Below are positions 1 through 10,030 of a DNA stretch of 64,000 nt, in pieces. Positions within the stretch are counted from its first letter, which is position 1, and every line of letters begins with the position of its first letter. The stretch lies in NCBI RefSeq assembly GCF_000227135.1, contig NC_018253.1:363477-427476 (forward strand). Direction: 5' to 3'. The notes beneath the pieces were generated by a model that made no database searches, was not told the origin of the DNA, and saw only the letters and a list, made by a program, of their open reading frames with translations. Both the position numbers and the translations under genes were made by a program. The DNA is from Leishmania donovani (lineage: Eukaryota; Euglenozoa; Kinetoplastea; Trypanosomatida; Trypanosomatidae).

Positions 1-1
1 G

Positions 2-3000
2 CACTTGCAGTCGATACAGCGGGACGAAGGACTAAGTGGGACGCATGCATGGCGGGAAACGCCGTCTGCGGCTGTTGTGGCGTCAGCAACGACAGCGATG
101 CAGCCGCTCCACTCCTCTGCGGCCAGCGTTCACCACCCGGCTGCGAGCGTCCCTTCGAAAGCGCGGCAGGGGTGCTCGCCCTCCTTGGCCCGCCCCTCCA
201 GCGCCGCGGCCAACTTCCGCGGTACAACGAACGGCTCCTCTGTACCGCACCCGGCGCTGCGGTCTCGCGCCATCTCGGCCGTTCAGCAGCAGCACCTCCG
301 CACTTTGCCACGCCACGTCAGCCGCGCGCGGAGCAGCTCTTCTCATAGTCGACCGGCGTCGGCGGCGCAGCGGAAGGATTTCCCACAGATGATGGCATCC
401 GGAAGTGCCGCGGCGCGTTCACAGGAGAGCGCGACGTCTGTGCCAAGCGGCAACGGATGCAGACTCTTCGGCAAGAGTCCTATGACGGCTCCGCCCGTGG
501 CCACCACGGCGCATATACGCGCCTTCAGCAACAAGGCCCTTTACGTCCGTCCTCGGTCAGCGAGCCTCACCTGCACCTCGTTGCCAGCCCCGCAGTCTGC
601 GAAGCCCAATCGAAACTCGATCCAGGTCCTGGCGGTCTGTCACAACGGATCTCCGACTGCACAGGCATGGCGGGCGGGCATAGCGAACAACAGCACCGTC
701 AGAGGCCCCGAGTCGCTCTCGCAGAGTGGCCAGCGTCACTTTCTACGTGCGCCGCGGCCTCACCACGTCCCTACGATGGGTACACGAGAGCAGGCCGCCG
801 TGGATTACACGAGCGTAAAGGCTGCACAGCGGAGTCGTAGCTGCTCAACGTCGATGGTGCAGCGGCAGCAACCGCGACAGACTTCAGCTGGCTCTTCAAC
901 TCAGGCAGGTCAGACGCAGCCCCAAGGCACCCGCGCGGGCGCCGCCGGCTCCGGCACACCGGGCTGCCAGCTCGATGAATCTGGCGTTGCCGACAACGAC
1001 GGCGGCCGTCACCGCTGCGTCGATGAGCATCAGGCGTCTGAGGAGCTGGCGATGGCCGTCCCCTTCACACCTCAAGCGGCTGCAGGGGTGGCCGGCATCG
1101 AGATCGGCCCCGCTGCGGGGGAGTGGAACCTACCGCGCATTCAGCAACGCATCCTTGCTGCGCGGCTGCAAGCGGAGGTACACCAGCACTTCACCAGCGC
1201 GGTGGAGATACTGCTCTCCGTCCAGATGAGTCTCGATGTGGACTACCAAGAAGCCTCACAGGGCGGTGGTGGCCGCGAACCTGCCTCGGTCTTCTTGCTC
1301 ACTCCAGCGCAGCGGGCGTACTACGCCGACCTCGTGGGGCGTGAGCTGCAGTACGTAACGGCTCTGTGGACGGCGAAGCTGCAGTCCACGGAGTCGCCGA
1401 CGCTTGCCGTCACGGCGCCAACTGTGAATAGGCTTCGAGGAACAGCAAGATATATTGCCGGCTCCCACGCGGTGCCTTCCGAGCCTACGACAGCAACGGA
1501 GGCGGTGGGGAAGGAAGGCACCAACGTGCGCTTCAGAAGAAACTCCCGTGCAATGGCGCGCCTCATGCCGTCGACAGAGCACCGCCTCGCCTCCCCAACG
1601 CACGCGACCGACAGCACGGCGTCCAGCGCGTCATGTCCCAACTCTTCCACGCCCGCGCACTCAGCCGTGGCCGTAAGTGCCACTTCGACGTGCCATCCAT
1701 TGCCCAAGACAGCATCGCGCAAGAGGGCCCTTGTCGAGTTTCACCAAATACCGGAGATGCAGACTTGCGCTCATCGATCGCGGAAGCCGCATGTCAGCGC
1801 CACGGATGACCTCAACGGTGATGGGTCAGAGGCGAGTCAGCTCAGCAGCGTTCTCGCCAATACCGACAGTAGCAAGGTGGGGACGCCATCTCCGCATACC
1901 TCCTCATTCAGTGAGCACGGCATATCCGCTACCGGCATCCGCACGAATGACCCGTCTATTCACGCGGTCTCCGAAAGCTCGGCACTCAACGGCACCACGG
2001 AGCCCGCACAGCCTTGCGGGCAACGTTCACCATTTGGCCAAAGGCGCGGCAGGCAGCCCATCCGTCGAAACCCGTACCTGATGGACGCCGTCAGCACCGA
2101 CTCGTCCGTTGTCAATGAGCTTTCTTCGGTGTGGGACGACGAGGTGCTTGGGTCGCAGCTGCACGGGCCCTTTGAAGATGCCGTGATGCAGCGCGTGCGG
2201 TGCCGCTCCATGCAGAGGAAGAGGTCGTCTATCAACGAACCCCAAACCACGGCAGAAGCGAGAGCCTCCTCTCACAGCATCCCCCTCGGTCTTGCATCCG
2301 AAGGCAGCGATGGCCGCGGGACGGATCACCGCGGCTCGCTCGTCGCGGACACGTCCCCAGAGTGCAGCAGCGACAGTAGCGGACGGCGGGCCAGCATACT
2401 CAGAGCCTGCCCGCACGCTTGCCAGCTTTCACCGTCGCAACTGACGGCATCGGCAGCCAAGTGTCGCGCTGCATGCGACGCTGTGGCTTCTGCGCCGACA
2501 TCGGGGCACGAGACAACCGCCGCCGCCCTTCACAAGGCCAAAGACGCCGCCTCTCCGGTGTCGGCGCGTGCGGGCTCGTCACACACGCTGTCGTCGGCCG
2601 CGTTGCCTGTTGCGTCCAACTGCTCCTCCCTGCATACGCCCAAGAGGCACCGCCCAGCCCACTCTGCTGAAACTGACGTTGATGCTGCCGCTCCACCGTC
2701 CTGCCGGCCCACGGAGCTGGGAACGACTATCCAATCACCTCTTCGCTCCGCAAGCCACATGGCAAGAGACGCACACGTTGGGGACTCCGCACCAGCGCCA
2801 TCCACTCTCTCCGCCGCGGCGACGAGCGGTGAGGCCACCGCGAAAACCCAACCTGTCGGTGCGGGTGACGCCAACGTCGCACCTGCTAGCCGAGCCTCTT
2901 CGAGCAGGCCGCTCCCGTACGTGAAGGATGGCGAGCAGTACAGTGAGTTGAACGTGAGCGATGCAAGCAGTGCGGTGAAGCGCCGTCAGATGGCGCAGCA

Positions 3001-4957
3001 GAGCGCGCTTCTCCCAGAGAAGCAGCAACGGGGCAGTGCGTCGTTCTCGGTCATTGAGGCGCCAGGCGACGTGCAACTGTCGAGTGGAACACACACCAGC
3101 TCCACACATCCCCTGCCCCGCCACCGCAGCTCAGGCGGCGACGGCAGCATTGCCTCGAGCGGCGTCATCAGTGTCATCACGACCACCATCAGCAGCACAA
3201 GCGGAGCTGCGGACTTGCCCGCCTCCACGACTGAAAGAGCATCGATCACAGCCGCGGCTTCCAGCGCCGGCGCGCAGCACGGGCATCACCACACGCAGCA
3301 CCTGCAGAACGGCACGTTGGACAGGGATCGAGGTTACCAAGAGCCACGGCGGTTTCTCAGCCCACCATCCTCTACACGGCTGCTCGTTGCGCGCGACGAG
3401 GATGGCAGCCGCTGCCCATGCCTGTCGCCCACGCAAACGCCCTATGCCTACGAGCATAAGACGGTTGTTTGCAGTGACGGACATCCCTGCAAGCGCCTTA
3501 TCCTGTGCAAGGCGGAGCGACTGTCCCGTAGGACGCGCCTCCACCACACGGAAGCCGGGTTCGTCGTCCCGAGCAACTCATCCCAACACGGAGGCAATGA
3601 ACCTTATACCCCACGTTCGCTTTCTCCCCTGTCGAATCTCACTCCAACGCATTCCCAGCACACCGCTTCCACGCCGGTAATCGTTGAAGCGGATGAGAGC
3701 AGTCCGCGCGATTCTCAGGCGGAACTTCAACATCAGGAGCGTACGGATACCGAGAACGCCGTGAATGCACACAAACCTTGTACCTCCCTCGTGGCCACTA
3801 GCGCTCCTCTGGCAGCAGAGCGATTAGAGGAGCACCTGCCTCTAACGATGCTGGCCACGCATTCGGTGGAGACGTCGCCCCTGCAGAGGGAGGCGGACAG
3901 CGAGCGCGCGGCGCCGGTGCGTGTTGTGGTCGAGTCTGTCTCGATGCGGAACACGTCGTCAGCAGATCCTGAGAGGCAGGAAGTCGTGTTCAATGTCTCT
4001 CCTGAAGACGAGTCAGCATCGCAGGACGACTTCTCGGGTGCGTTCATTATGGAGGCGGTCGCTGGTGGTGGGAGGGACGCCAGTGCGCCAGGTGTTTTTA
4101 CGACTCCCGGGCCAGGCCTGCAGACCGCTGAGGGCAGTTGGGTGAGTGACGAGAGACCCCAGTTTGTTTTCAGCGGCGATGTAGCGCAGTTATGGCTCGA
4201 TGAGGAGGGCTCTCTCGCCGGAAGCTACTGCAACACCTACAGAGTGGAGCTGCAACGTGCGGAGGCGGCAGCGCTGAAGTGGCGTGGGCCTCCGGTGTGC
4301 AATCTGCGCGCTCTTGCCGCTGTCGGCGACGACAATGTGGCGGGTGAACGACACTCGGCTCACGGCGGTCGGTCAGTCTCATCATCTGCTGCAGCGGAAC
4401 TCAGCGCGGCGGTGCCCGCGGAAGCGTTGCACGAAGCAAGGCCTGCTGGAGGCATGCTTGGTGGCGTGACGAGCACCTGTACGGGGCCGACAGGTATCCA
4501 CCTCGTCGGACCTCGAGAGCTTCTAAAGACGCGCCGTCGGGAGCGGCAGCAGAGGCAGCCCCCGCAGCCAAAGATGCTCCGGCAAAGCAGCTACCACCTT
4601 CCGACAAGCTACGGTGCCGTCACCGCCGAGGCCGCGACGAAAAACTGCGGCCGGTCTTGTAGAGCTGACATCACCGCCGCGCAACCGTTTCGGAGCGGTA
4701 GTGTGAAGGCGGAGACGGTGAGAGGAGACGGAGCACGTGCCCGCTCAACCGTCATGCATTTCTCGCTGCCTCCCGATCCAGTCGCGCAGCTGCCTCACCG
4801 AAAAGTGTACGGCGATGACAACTTCATCATGTTCCGCCGCGCTGCCGCGGCCGCTGTTGCTGCTTCCCACCCTGTAATGGCAGGAGCTACCCAGCCGAAG
4901 CGCCCGGAAACGGTGGGAACTGCACGCACTCATCCCCGGTATGCCTCTGTTCAGTAG
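2..4957 (+). CDS. Hypothetical giant disordered protein, 5'-partial
   Basis: The reading frame is open to the left edge, so the true start lies outside the window; the first in-frame ATG inside is at 98. At least 1650 residues are encoded, ending at TAG 4955-4957. Most of the protein is Ser/Thr/Ala/Pro/His-rich and looks disordered, with many Arg/Ser-rich stretches. Two parts look more ordered. One is a helical segment at about 1115-1430 (contains QQRILAARLQAEVHQHF and LTPAQRAYYADLVGRELQYV). The other is a C-terminal region at about 4160-4320 (contains VAQLWLDEEGSLAGSY). The last 60 residues contain a small conserved-looking patch, YGDDNFIMFRR, before an alanine run. I recognise no domain. 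A cytoskeletal or scaffold role is possible for such a protein but is only a guess. It heads the series of + strand genes in this window. Confidence 0.8.
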   Translation, partial: HLQSIQRDEGLSGTHAWRETPSAAVVASATTAMQPLHSSAASVHHPAASVPSKARQGCSPSLARPSSAAANFRGTTNGSSVPHPALRSRAISAVQQQHLRTLPRHVSRARSSSSHSRPASAAQRKDFPQMMASGSAAARSQESATSVPSGNGCRLFGKSPMTAPPVATTAHIRAFSNKALYVRPRSASLTCTSLPAPQSAKPNRNSIQVLAVCHNGSPTAQAWRAGIANNSTVRGPESLSQSGQRHFLRAPRPHHVPTMGTREQAAVDYTSVKAAQRSRSCSTSMVQRQQPRQTSAGSSTQAGQTQPQGTRAGAAGSGTPGCQLDESGVADNDGGRHRCVDEHQASEELAMAVPFTPQAAAGVAGIEIGPAAGEWNLPRIQQRILAARLQAEVHQHFTSAVEILLSVQMSLDVDYQEASQGGGGREPASVFLLTPAQRAYYADLVGRELQYVTALWTAKLQSTESPTLAVTAPTVNRLRGTARYIAGSHAVPSEPTTATEAVGKEGTNVRFRRNSRAMARLMPSTEHRLASPTHATDSTASSASCPNSSTPAHSAVAVSATSTCHPLPKTASRKRALVEFHQIPEMQTCAHRSRKPHVSATDDLNGDGSEASQLSSVLANTDSSKVGTPSPHTSSFSEHGISATGIRTNDPSIHAVSESSALNGTTEPAQPCGQRSPFGQRRGRQPIRRNPYLMDAVSTDSSVVNELSSVWDDEVLGSQLHGPFEDAVMQRVRCRSMQRKRSSINEPQTTAEARASSHSIPLGLASEGSDGRGTDHRGSLVADTSPECSSDSSGRRASILRACPHACQLSPSQLTASAAKCRAACDAVASAPTSGHETTAAALHKAKDAASPVSARAGSSHTLSSAALPVASNCSSLHTPKRHRPAHSAETDVDAAAPPSCRPTELGTTIQSPLRSASHMARDAHVGDSAPAPSTLSAAATSGEATAKTQPVGAGDANVAPASRASSSRPLPYVKDGEQYSELNVSDASSAVKRRQMAQQSALLPEKQQRGSASFSVIEAPGDVQLSSGTHTSSTHPLPRHRSSGGDGSIASSGVISVITTTISSTSGAADLPASTTERASITAAASSAGAQHGHHHTQHLQNGTLDRDRGYQEPRRFLSPPSSTRLLVARDEDGSRCPCLSPTQTPYAYEHKTVVCSDGHPCKRLILCKAERLSRRTRLHHTEAGFVVPSNSSQHGGNEPYTPRSLSPLSNLTPTHSQHTASTPVIVEADESSPRDSQAELQHQERTDTENAVNAHKPCTSLVATSAPLAAERLEEHLPLTMLATHSVETSPLQREADSERAAPVRVVVESVSMRNTSSADPERQEVVFNVSPEDESASQDDFSGAFIMEAVAGGGRDASAPGVFTTPGPGLQTAEGSWVSDERPQFVFSGDVAQLWLDEEGSLAGSYCNTYRVELQRAEAAALKWRGPPVCNLRALAAVGDDNVAGERHSAHGGRSVSSSAAAELSAAVPAEALHEARPAGGMLGGVTSTCTGPTGIHLVGPRELLKTRRRERQQRQPPQPKMLRQSSYHLPTSYGAVTAEAATKNCGRSCRADITAAQPFRSGSVKAETVRGDGARARSTVMHFSLPPDPVAQLPHRKVYGDDNFIMFRRAAAAAVAASHPVMAGATQPKRPETVGTARTHPRYASVQ

Positions 4958-5559
4958 CAGCGCCGTGCCTCAGTAGATCGCGAGGCTCCCTGCCCCCTCC
5001 CCCCAAACCTCGATTTCGAGTCACGGCCACGTGCGCGCGGTTGCGCGTGGTGTCCTCCAACGCTGTATGGTGCATCCACCCTTCCTCTCTGCGGCGTCGA
5101 AGTGCAGTTTGCTAGCTCACCATAGGGGGAGGGGTGGTGCTGGGTGCTGTCCGTGCGGCCGTTGAAGCATCGCATACTGTGCTGCGGGATGGGCTTGTGG
5201 CACAAGAGGCGACGGAGAGGGGGAAGGGGCTGCAGCAAAGGGAGCGTGAGCACAAGAGTGCGATGGAGGGCGCAACCCCCGACGCCTGCAATGGGATCGC
5301 CCGCCGTCGGCCACTGCAACGGCGATGGCACACACACATAGACACAGCGGGGCGCTTGCTCCTTCTTCGTTCCTCTCTGTTCTGCTGTGTACGCTTAGTC
5401 TTTTCGTTTTCTTCTTTCGAAGTGTGCAGGAGCCCTGATGACGGACGGTCACCGCAGCTCGTGGCATCACAGGATTCAGTGCATTATCCCCACTCTCTTT
5501 TTGGGGAGAAGCCGCACAGCCCCCCCCCCCCTCCTCCTCACCACTGCTGCGACTGCCGG

Positions 5560-6050
5560 ACCCCCTCTGGTCCTGAAAGGGTCAGGCACCTGCAATGTAG
5601 GGGAGTTCAGAGCAATGCACTGCCACTGATATCGGCAGCCAGGCCATGGATGGCGTTTGCTGGAGTAACCTGCGACAGCGAGCACGCTCGTGCCATCCAC
5701 ATGATTAGACGAAGTACCAGCGTGACGCGAGCGCATCTCACCTCCGGCCTTCACGCTGCCTACAGAGGTGTGATGGGGAGAGCGTGAGTCACCGCGCGAT
5801 GGACGCACCGGGTGGCGACCACTATGACTGGGAGCGGCTGTGACGCAACCTGCGAGGCGGGTACGCGTAGCGTTTGAGGTCAGGGGTCGTGTTCTCAGAT
5901 GGCCGAGTCAGGGCACTGCTGTGCCGCGCCTCCATCGCTGCTCCGCGCCACGCGGTGCGGGGCCTGTGACAGGGCCGGAGGGGGAGAGGGCAAAGCCGAG
6001 TTGAGCGCATGTACTGCACGGCAGAGAAATGGAGATGCTGCGAAACACAA
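5560..6050 (+). mobile_element. Possible SIDER-type degenerate retroposon remnant
   Basis: This block differs from the flanking low-complexity UTR. It is non-repetitive, purine/pyrimidine balanced and GC-rich, about 500 bp long, and ends in an A-rich stretch (about 6025-6060). It lies in the sense orientation in a predicted 3' UTR. Size, position, orientation and A-rich end fit Leishmania SIDER elements, short degenerate retroposons of the ingi/L1Tc clade found in many 3' UTRs. Parts such as GACTGGGAGCGGCTGTGACG look SIDER2-like to me from memory, but I could not align them. Boundaries are approximate. Confidence 0.4.
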
Positions 6051-6612
6051 GAAGGAAAGCCGTCCCGTGCGCGTGTCTGCTCTTGGGTGTGCGTGCGTAT
6101 GTGTATGTGTCGGTCTCTGAAGTGTTTTGTGTGTGTGTTGTTTCTTGTATGACCATCTTCCCTGCCACTTCCGCTTCCGCTTGCCTGTCCTTCTACATGT
6201 AGGTATATGCATGTATATGTGTATGCGTGCATGTGTGGTTCGCACTGCCTTGCCTCCCTCATGCGATTTTCTCATTTCTTTGCTTCTCTCCCTCCCTGTA
6301 TGTATAAGTGTATGTGTACCTCTGTGCCAATGGCTCCCCTTCTCTCTGTCTTCTCCTCGTGTGCGTGTGCGTGTGTGGGCGGCCTTGTGGGCGACACCAC
6401 GCGAGAGCCGCGCGTTTACGTCTCCGTCTGCGCGCACATGTGTCGGTGTTCGTCGGTGTCTGCATCACCGGCACACAGGGCGGGTGAGGCAACATGCCTC
6501 TCTCTGTTCTCATCCCTTTATCCTTACTCCGAATATAAGAACGAAAGCTCGGTGGACACGTTGTTCACGCCATGTACATGTGCAGCCAGTCAAACTGGCA
6601 CACGCACACACA

Positions 6613-6626
6613 CACACACGTGTGTG
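6613..6626. repeat. CACACAC/GTGTGTG perfect palindrome
   Basis: A (CA)n run from about 6605 flips into GT at 6620, giving a 14-bp perfect palindrome that could form a short hairpin in RNA. It is a simple-sequence feature of the intercoding region. Confidence 0.7.
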
Positions 6627-7311
6627 CTCTTGACCCGCCTGCTTCTTCCACCACCACCGCCCCTCTCTCCCTCCCTCCACCGCCTCCAGAGCAAGGCCGA
6701 AAACAAAGCATGTAAAACGTTTAGCGCTACTGCCGTAGTGGTGGCCAGGGCAGCATCGCCGTGTCTTGTGAGTGCAGCACCCCATCCATGTCGTTACCGA
6801 TGATACGGCAGGGGAAGGCGTACACAGAGGCGCAGACACGTGTGCGTCTGCATGTCCATCTGTGCCTGTGTATGAGTGGCCCACGGGCCAGTGCTCGGCG
6901 AGTGATGTCTCGGTACTGTCGAGGGCTCCGGTTTCCGCCGGCGACCACCTCCTCACCTGTGCGGCATGCGTCTCTCTCCATCTCTCCTGTGTTTTGCGCC
7001 TACGTCACAGAAAGCGAAAGTGCGGCAGGGTCGATGGCAGCAGCGACGTGTATGTCGACACACCGTATGAGCGTTTGGGCCGCCTTACTTTTTGAGTGTA
7101 TAGTCGCCGACATGCCTGCACATCTCCGCCCCTTCCCTGCCTCCCTCTTCTTGCCTGCACATCTCCATCCCTTGAAGCGTATTCACTGCGCCACACCGCC
7201 CCGACGATCACGACAGTCGCACAACGCCAGCAGCAGCGAGGAAAAGAAGAGATCAGGCGCAGCACGATAGGTGAGCGTGTGCAGGCGAGAGAAGACAAGG
7301 GCTTCGTAGCG

Positions 7312-8931
7312 ATGCTGTGCACATCCATGCGCCGGGCCCATGCCTGTGTGGCGCACATCCGCCTGACGTCCTTGTCGACGCCGTACGCGTCGGTGCTGCT
7401 CCACAAAACGCCGGCCACGTCTCTGATCTCCTCCTCGACCACGACCGCCACTGCCGCCGCTGCGGCCTCCTTGCAAGCATACGCGATGCCACGACGTTGG
7501 CAGTCCTCCGCCACCCCCTACCCAGGCTTGACAAGTGCAGCACCCGATTCCACCATGGTGGAGCAGCCGCAGCAGCCTCAGCAGGGCAGCATTGTCGTCA
7601 CCTACAGTCCGGGGTCTGGCGCGGCTGGCAATGGACTGACGCTTCCGACGACAGCGCTCACCGGGCATTGTGACGTTATTTCCGAAACGTTGTCCAAGGC
7701 TGATGAGCTGCTGCAGCAGAAGAAGGCGCAAGAGGCGCTTGGTACTGGAGCGGACATCCTCACCGCGGAAGGTATTGATGAGATGGTTGAAGAGTTGAAG
7801 GAGATCACGACGAGCGAGGTCGAGGTGCTCGTGGGGCAGATGCGGTCGCCGGCGGTGGTGCAGCAGGCTGGCATGCACGAGCTGCGCCGCACGCTCTACT
7901 ACGCCACCTCACTGAAGGCGCGTGACTGGATTGAGCCGGCGCAGTATACGTCTCTGATGCGTGTCTTGACAGTGGAACTGCTGCGCCGCGATAGTGAGGG
8001 CGTCTTGGCGCCAGACGATGTGCTGTATGTCACGACGCACATGATCACGGCGAACTTCTACAATCGGCACTTATGGAATCGAATGGAGAAGTCGCTGTTG
8101 CTGCGGAACTACGACACGATTGACATGGCCACCATCAAGGCCCTCTCAACGAAGCTCTTCAAGACGCGTCGCGGCTGCGCCAAGGAGACGCTCGACGTGC
8201 GGCGGAAGATCTTGAGTGCGATGACGCGCCGAGTGGCGGTGCTGGCAAACGATTTTGATTTGCCGTCCCTTCTCGGCATCCTGCAGTGCTACACGATACA
8301 TGACATGACACCGCCGCCGATCCAGTCGCTCGCCGTGCGCGCGACAAATCATGTGAGCGAGCTCACGCCGCAAGAGTGCGCGACGCTTTCGCAGGTGCTA
8401 CGCAAGTTCAGTCTTCTTCGCCTCGAGGTGTGCGAGCGGCTTATCGAGCGCATCTGCACCGCAGACGAACTCAATCAACACATGGTCCACTCTGCTCTGA
8501 TATCGATCCGCACGTGCTACAACCGCGTCAGCGACTCGGGCCGCAATGCGCTGCAAGCGGAGCCGACCCGACAGAAGCTGCGAGCCATGGGGGAGCAGGT
8601 GAGCTGCCGCTTGCAAGAAGCCACGTTCCCGACGCTGAACGTAATACTGAACATACTCGACATCGTCGTAAACCTGCGCATCTACGTGCCGAAGAAGTCC
8701 TTGCAGAGCCTCTTTACCCGCGCCCTGGACATGGTCAAGGTAGTCGTGGAGCAGGAGGATGATCTGATCGACCCTACCACCGGAAAGCGCGTGCGGCCCA
8801 TCACGATGGAGCAAGGCCGTCAGTTGCATGCGCTCCTGCTGCACTACGGGTCTGATTTGTGTCCAGATCTGCAGACGCTGCTTAAGCAGTGCTTCAAGGA
8901 CGGCCTCCTACCCGATGAGGCGTCAATCTAA
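7312..8931 (+). CDS. Probable mitochondrial helical-repeat protein (RNA-editing factor candidate)
   Basis: The product is 539 residues from ATG 7312; the frame extends upstream to a GTG at 7096, but no earlier ATG exists. A second ATG follows five codons later. The first 30 residues (MLCTSMRRAHACVAHIRLTS...) are basic, Ser/Thr-rich and free of acidic residues, like a mitochondrial presequence. From about residue 140 to the end it is almost wholly alpha-helical with amphipathic repeats, for example LRRTLYYATSLKARDWI and LSQVLRKFSLLRLEVCERL. This resembles trypanosomatid mitochondrial RNA-binding and editing-complex subunits built from helical repeats. I recall that in T. brucei the HSP70.4 locus (Tb927.7.710) and the RESC subunit MRB800/RESC7 (Tb927.7.800) lie about nine loci apart, close to the spacing seen here, so this could be its orthologue. 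That link is inference only. Confidence 0.85.
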   Translation: MLCTSMRRAHACVAHIRLTSLSTPYASVLLHKTPATSLISSSTTTATAAAAASLQAYAMPRRWQSSATPYPGLTSAAPDSTMVEQPQQPQQGSIVVTYSPGSGAAGNGLTLPTTALTGHCDVISETLSKADELLQQKKAQEALGTGADILTAEGIDEMVEELKEITTSEVEVLVGQMRSPAVVQQAGMHELRRTLYYATSLKARDWIEPAQYTSLMRVLTVELLRRDSEGVLAPDDVLYVTTHMITANFYNRHLWNRMEKSLLLRNYDTIDMATIKALSTKLFKTRRGCAKETLDVRRKILSAMTRRVAVLANDFDLPSLLGILQCYTIHDMTPPPIQSLAVRATNHVSELTPQECATLSQVLRKFSLLRLEVCERLIERICTADELNQHMVHSALISIRTCYNRVSDSGRNALQAEPTRQKLRAMGEQVSCRLQEATFPTLNVILNILDIVVNLRIYVPKKSLQSLFTRALDMVKVVVEQEDDLIDPTTGKRVRPITMEQGRQLHALLLHYGSDLCPDLQTLLKQCFKDGLLPDEASI

Positions 8932-10030
8932 GGCCCTGTCGGACCTCTGTATGTGTGTATGTGGGGAGGGGGACGCTCTGCTGCCTGGCCATCGCTACTT
9001 TGGTCTCACTACGTCCGCCTGCTAGGCCGTGAAGGGGATGCCGACACAGCTTGTCGTGGTCGCGAGTTATTCTGTTGTGTGTGCCTTTCGGTGCTTCCTC
9101 GCTTCTCGCTCATTGCTGGGAAGAGGACGTGCGAGCACTAGAAAGAGGCAGAAAGGCGCGCGCGTTGAAGATGACGTTGTCTTCGTGCGCGTGTGCTTCA
9201 GCTTCGGGCCTTCACGGTAGTTAGTGCACACAGCTTCAGTGCGCGCGCTTCGTTGCGCACACGTCGGATTGTGCCTGTGTGCTCAACTTTCACCACCACC
9301 ACCACCCCATCCCGCACCTTTCTTCTCCCTTCAATGTCGCAGTGATGGTGACTTGCAAGTCCGTCCCGGTGAAAAAAGGTAAAGCGCGCGCTGATGCTCG
9401 CCAAAAAGGGAAGAAGAGGGACGTTGGGGTGGGTGGGGCGGGGCATCATCGCCCTCTTGCGTCTCGCCCAATTCGTTCGTAAACGTGCCGCCCCTTCTTC
9501 ACGCATCAGCTCTCGCGCTTCATCTCGTCCTCGGCCTGCACCCATCCTCCATCCCTTTCCTTCACAAGTGCGAGCATGGCTGGCGCTGCTTCTATTGTGG
9601 CTGCGCTTTTGTCGGCCAACAAGGAGAAGCGGAGAGAGAGGGGGGAGGGATGGTTGGCGCGACCATGGATACAGTAGAGTGATCCTGCGTGCCTTCAAAG
9701 TGGATGAGCAGACGGCAGACCGCCCATCGCCACGTTTGTCGCTGATGCTTTCGTATGCTGCTCCCTCCGTCTCCACCTCCCGCGACATCCTTTCACTGCT
9801 CTTGTTCATCGCCGCGACACGCGATCGACACTTCTCGTTGCGCTCCGCCTCGTACTCTCTGGCAACCCTAGACGCTGATCGACCGCTGTGGCTCTTGTCC
9901 GTGCTGCAGTCCTGTGGGAAGGGATCATCAGCGTCTGCCGTTCGTGCGCTCACTGCCGGTCGGCCCTCCGGTGAGTGGCTTCAAGGAACCGAAAGGGACG
10001 CACTCCCAGGGTGACTAACGCTCGTGCCCC
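8932..10030 (+). other. Intercoding region, 1.1 kb
   Basis: No supportable gene. It contains a short (CAC)n run at about 9291-9306 and scattered pyrimidine-rich stretches. AG dinucleotides at 9994-10010 precede the next ATG at 10031 and could serve as splice acceptors. A 251-codon minus-strand ORF (9198-9953) and a 206-codon plus-strand ORF (9394-10014) overlap here and show only Arg/Ser/Ala-rich low-complexity sequence. Confidence 0.5.

Larger units (their letters stand above)
4958..7311 (+). other. Intercoding region, 2.35 kb, with possible retroposon remnant
   Basis: No convincing gene. It holds a C12 run at 5520-5531, a mixed-complexity block at about 5560-6050 (listed separately), GT/TATG-rich sequence around 6080-6240, and a (CA)n run ending in a 14-bp perfect palindrome at 6613-6626. 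A long pyrimidine tract at about 7125-7170 is followed by AG at 7176-7177, a plausible trans-splice acceptor for the next gene. Short ORFs here are repetitive Cys/Arg/Ser-rich translations of low-complexity DNA. Confidence 0.6.

Noticed and set aside
9198..9953. 251-codon minus-strand ORF in an intercoding region
   Set aside because: Arg/Ser/Glu-rich low complexity, opposite direction to all genes, and matched by an equally long + strand ORF over the same DNA.
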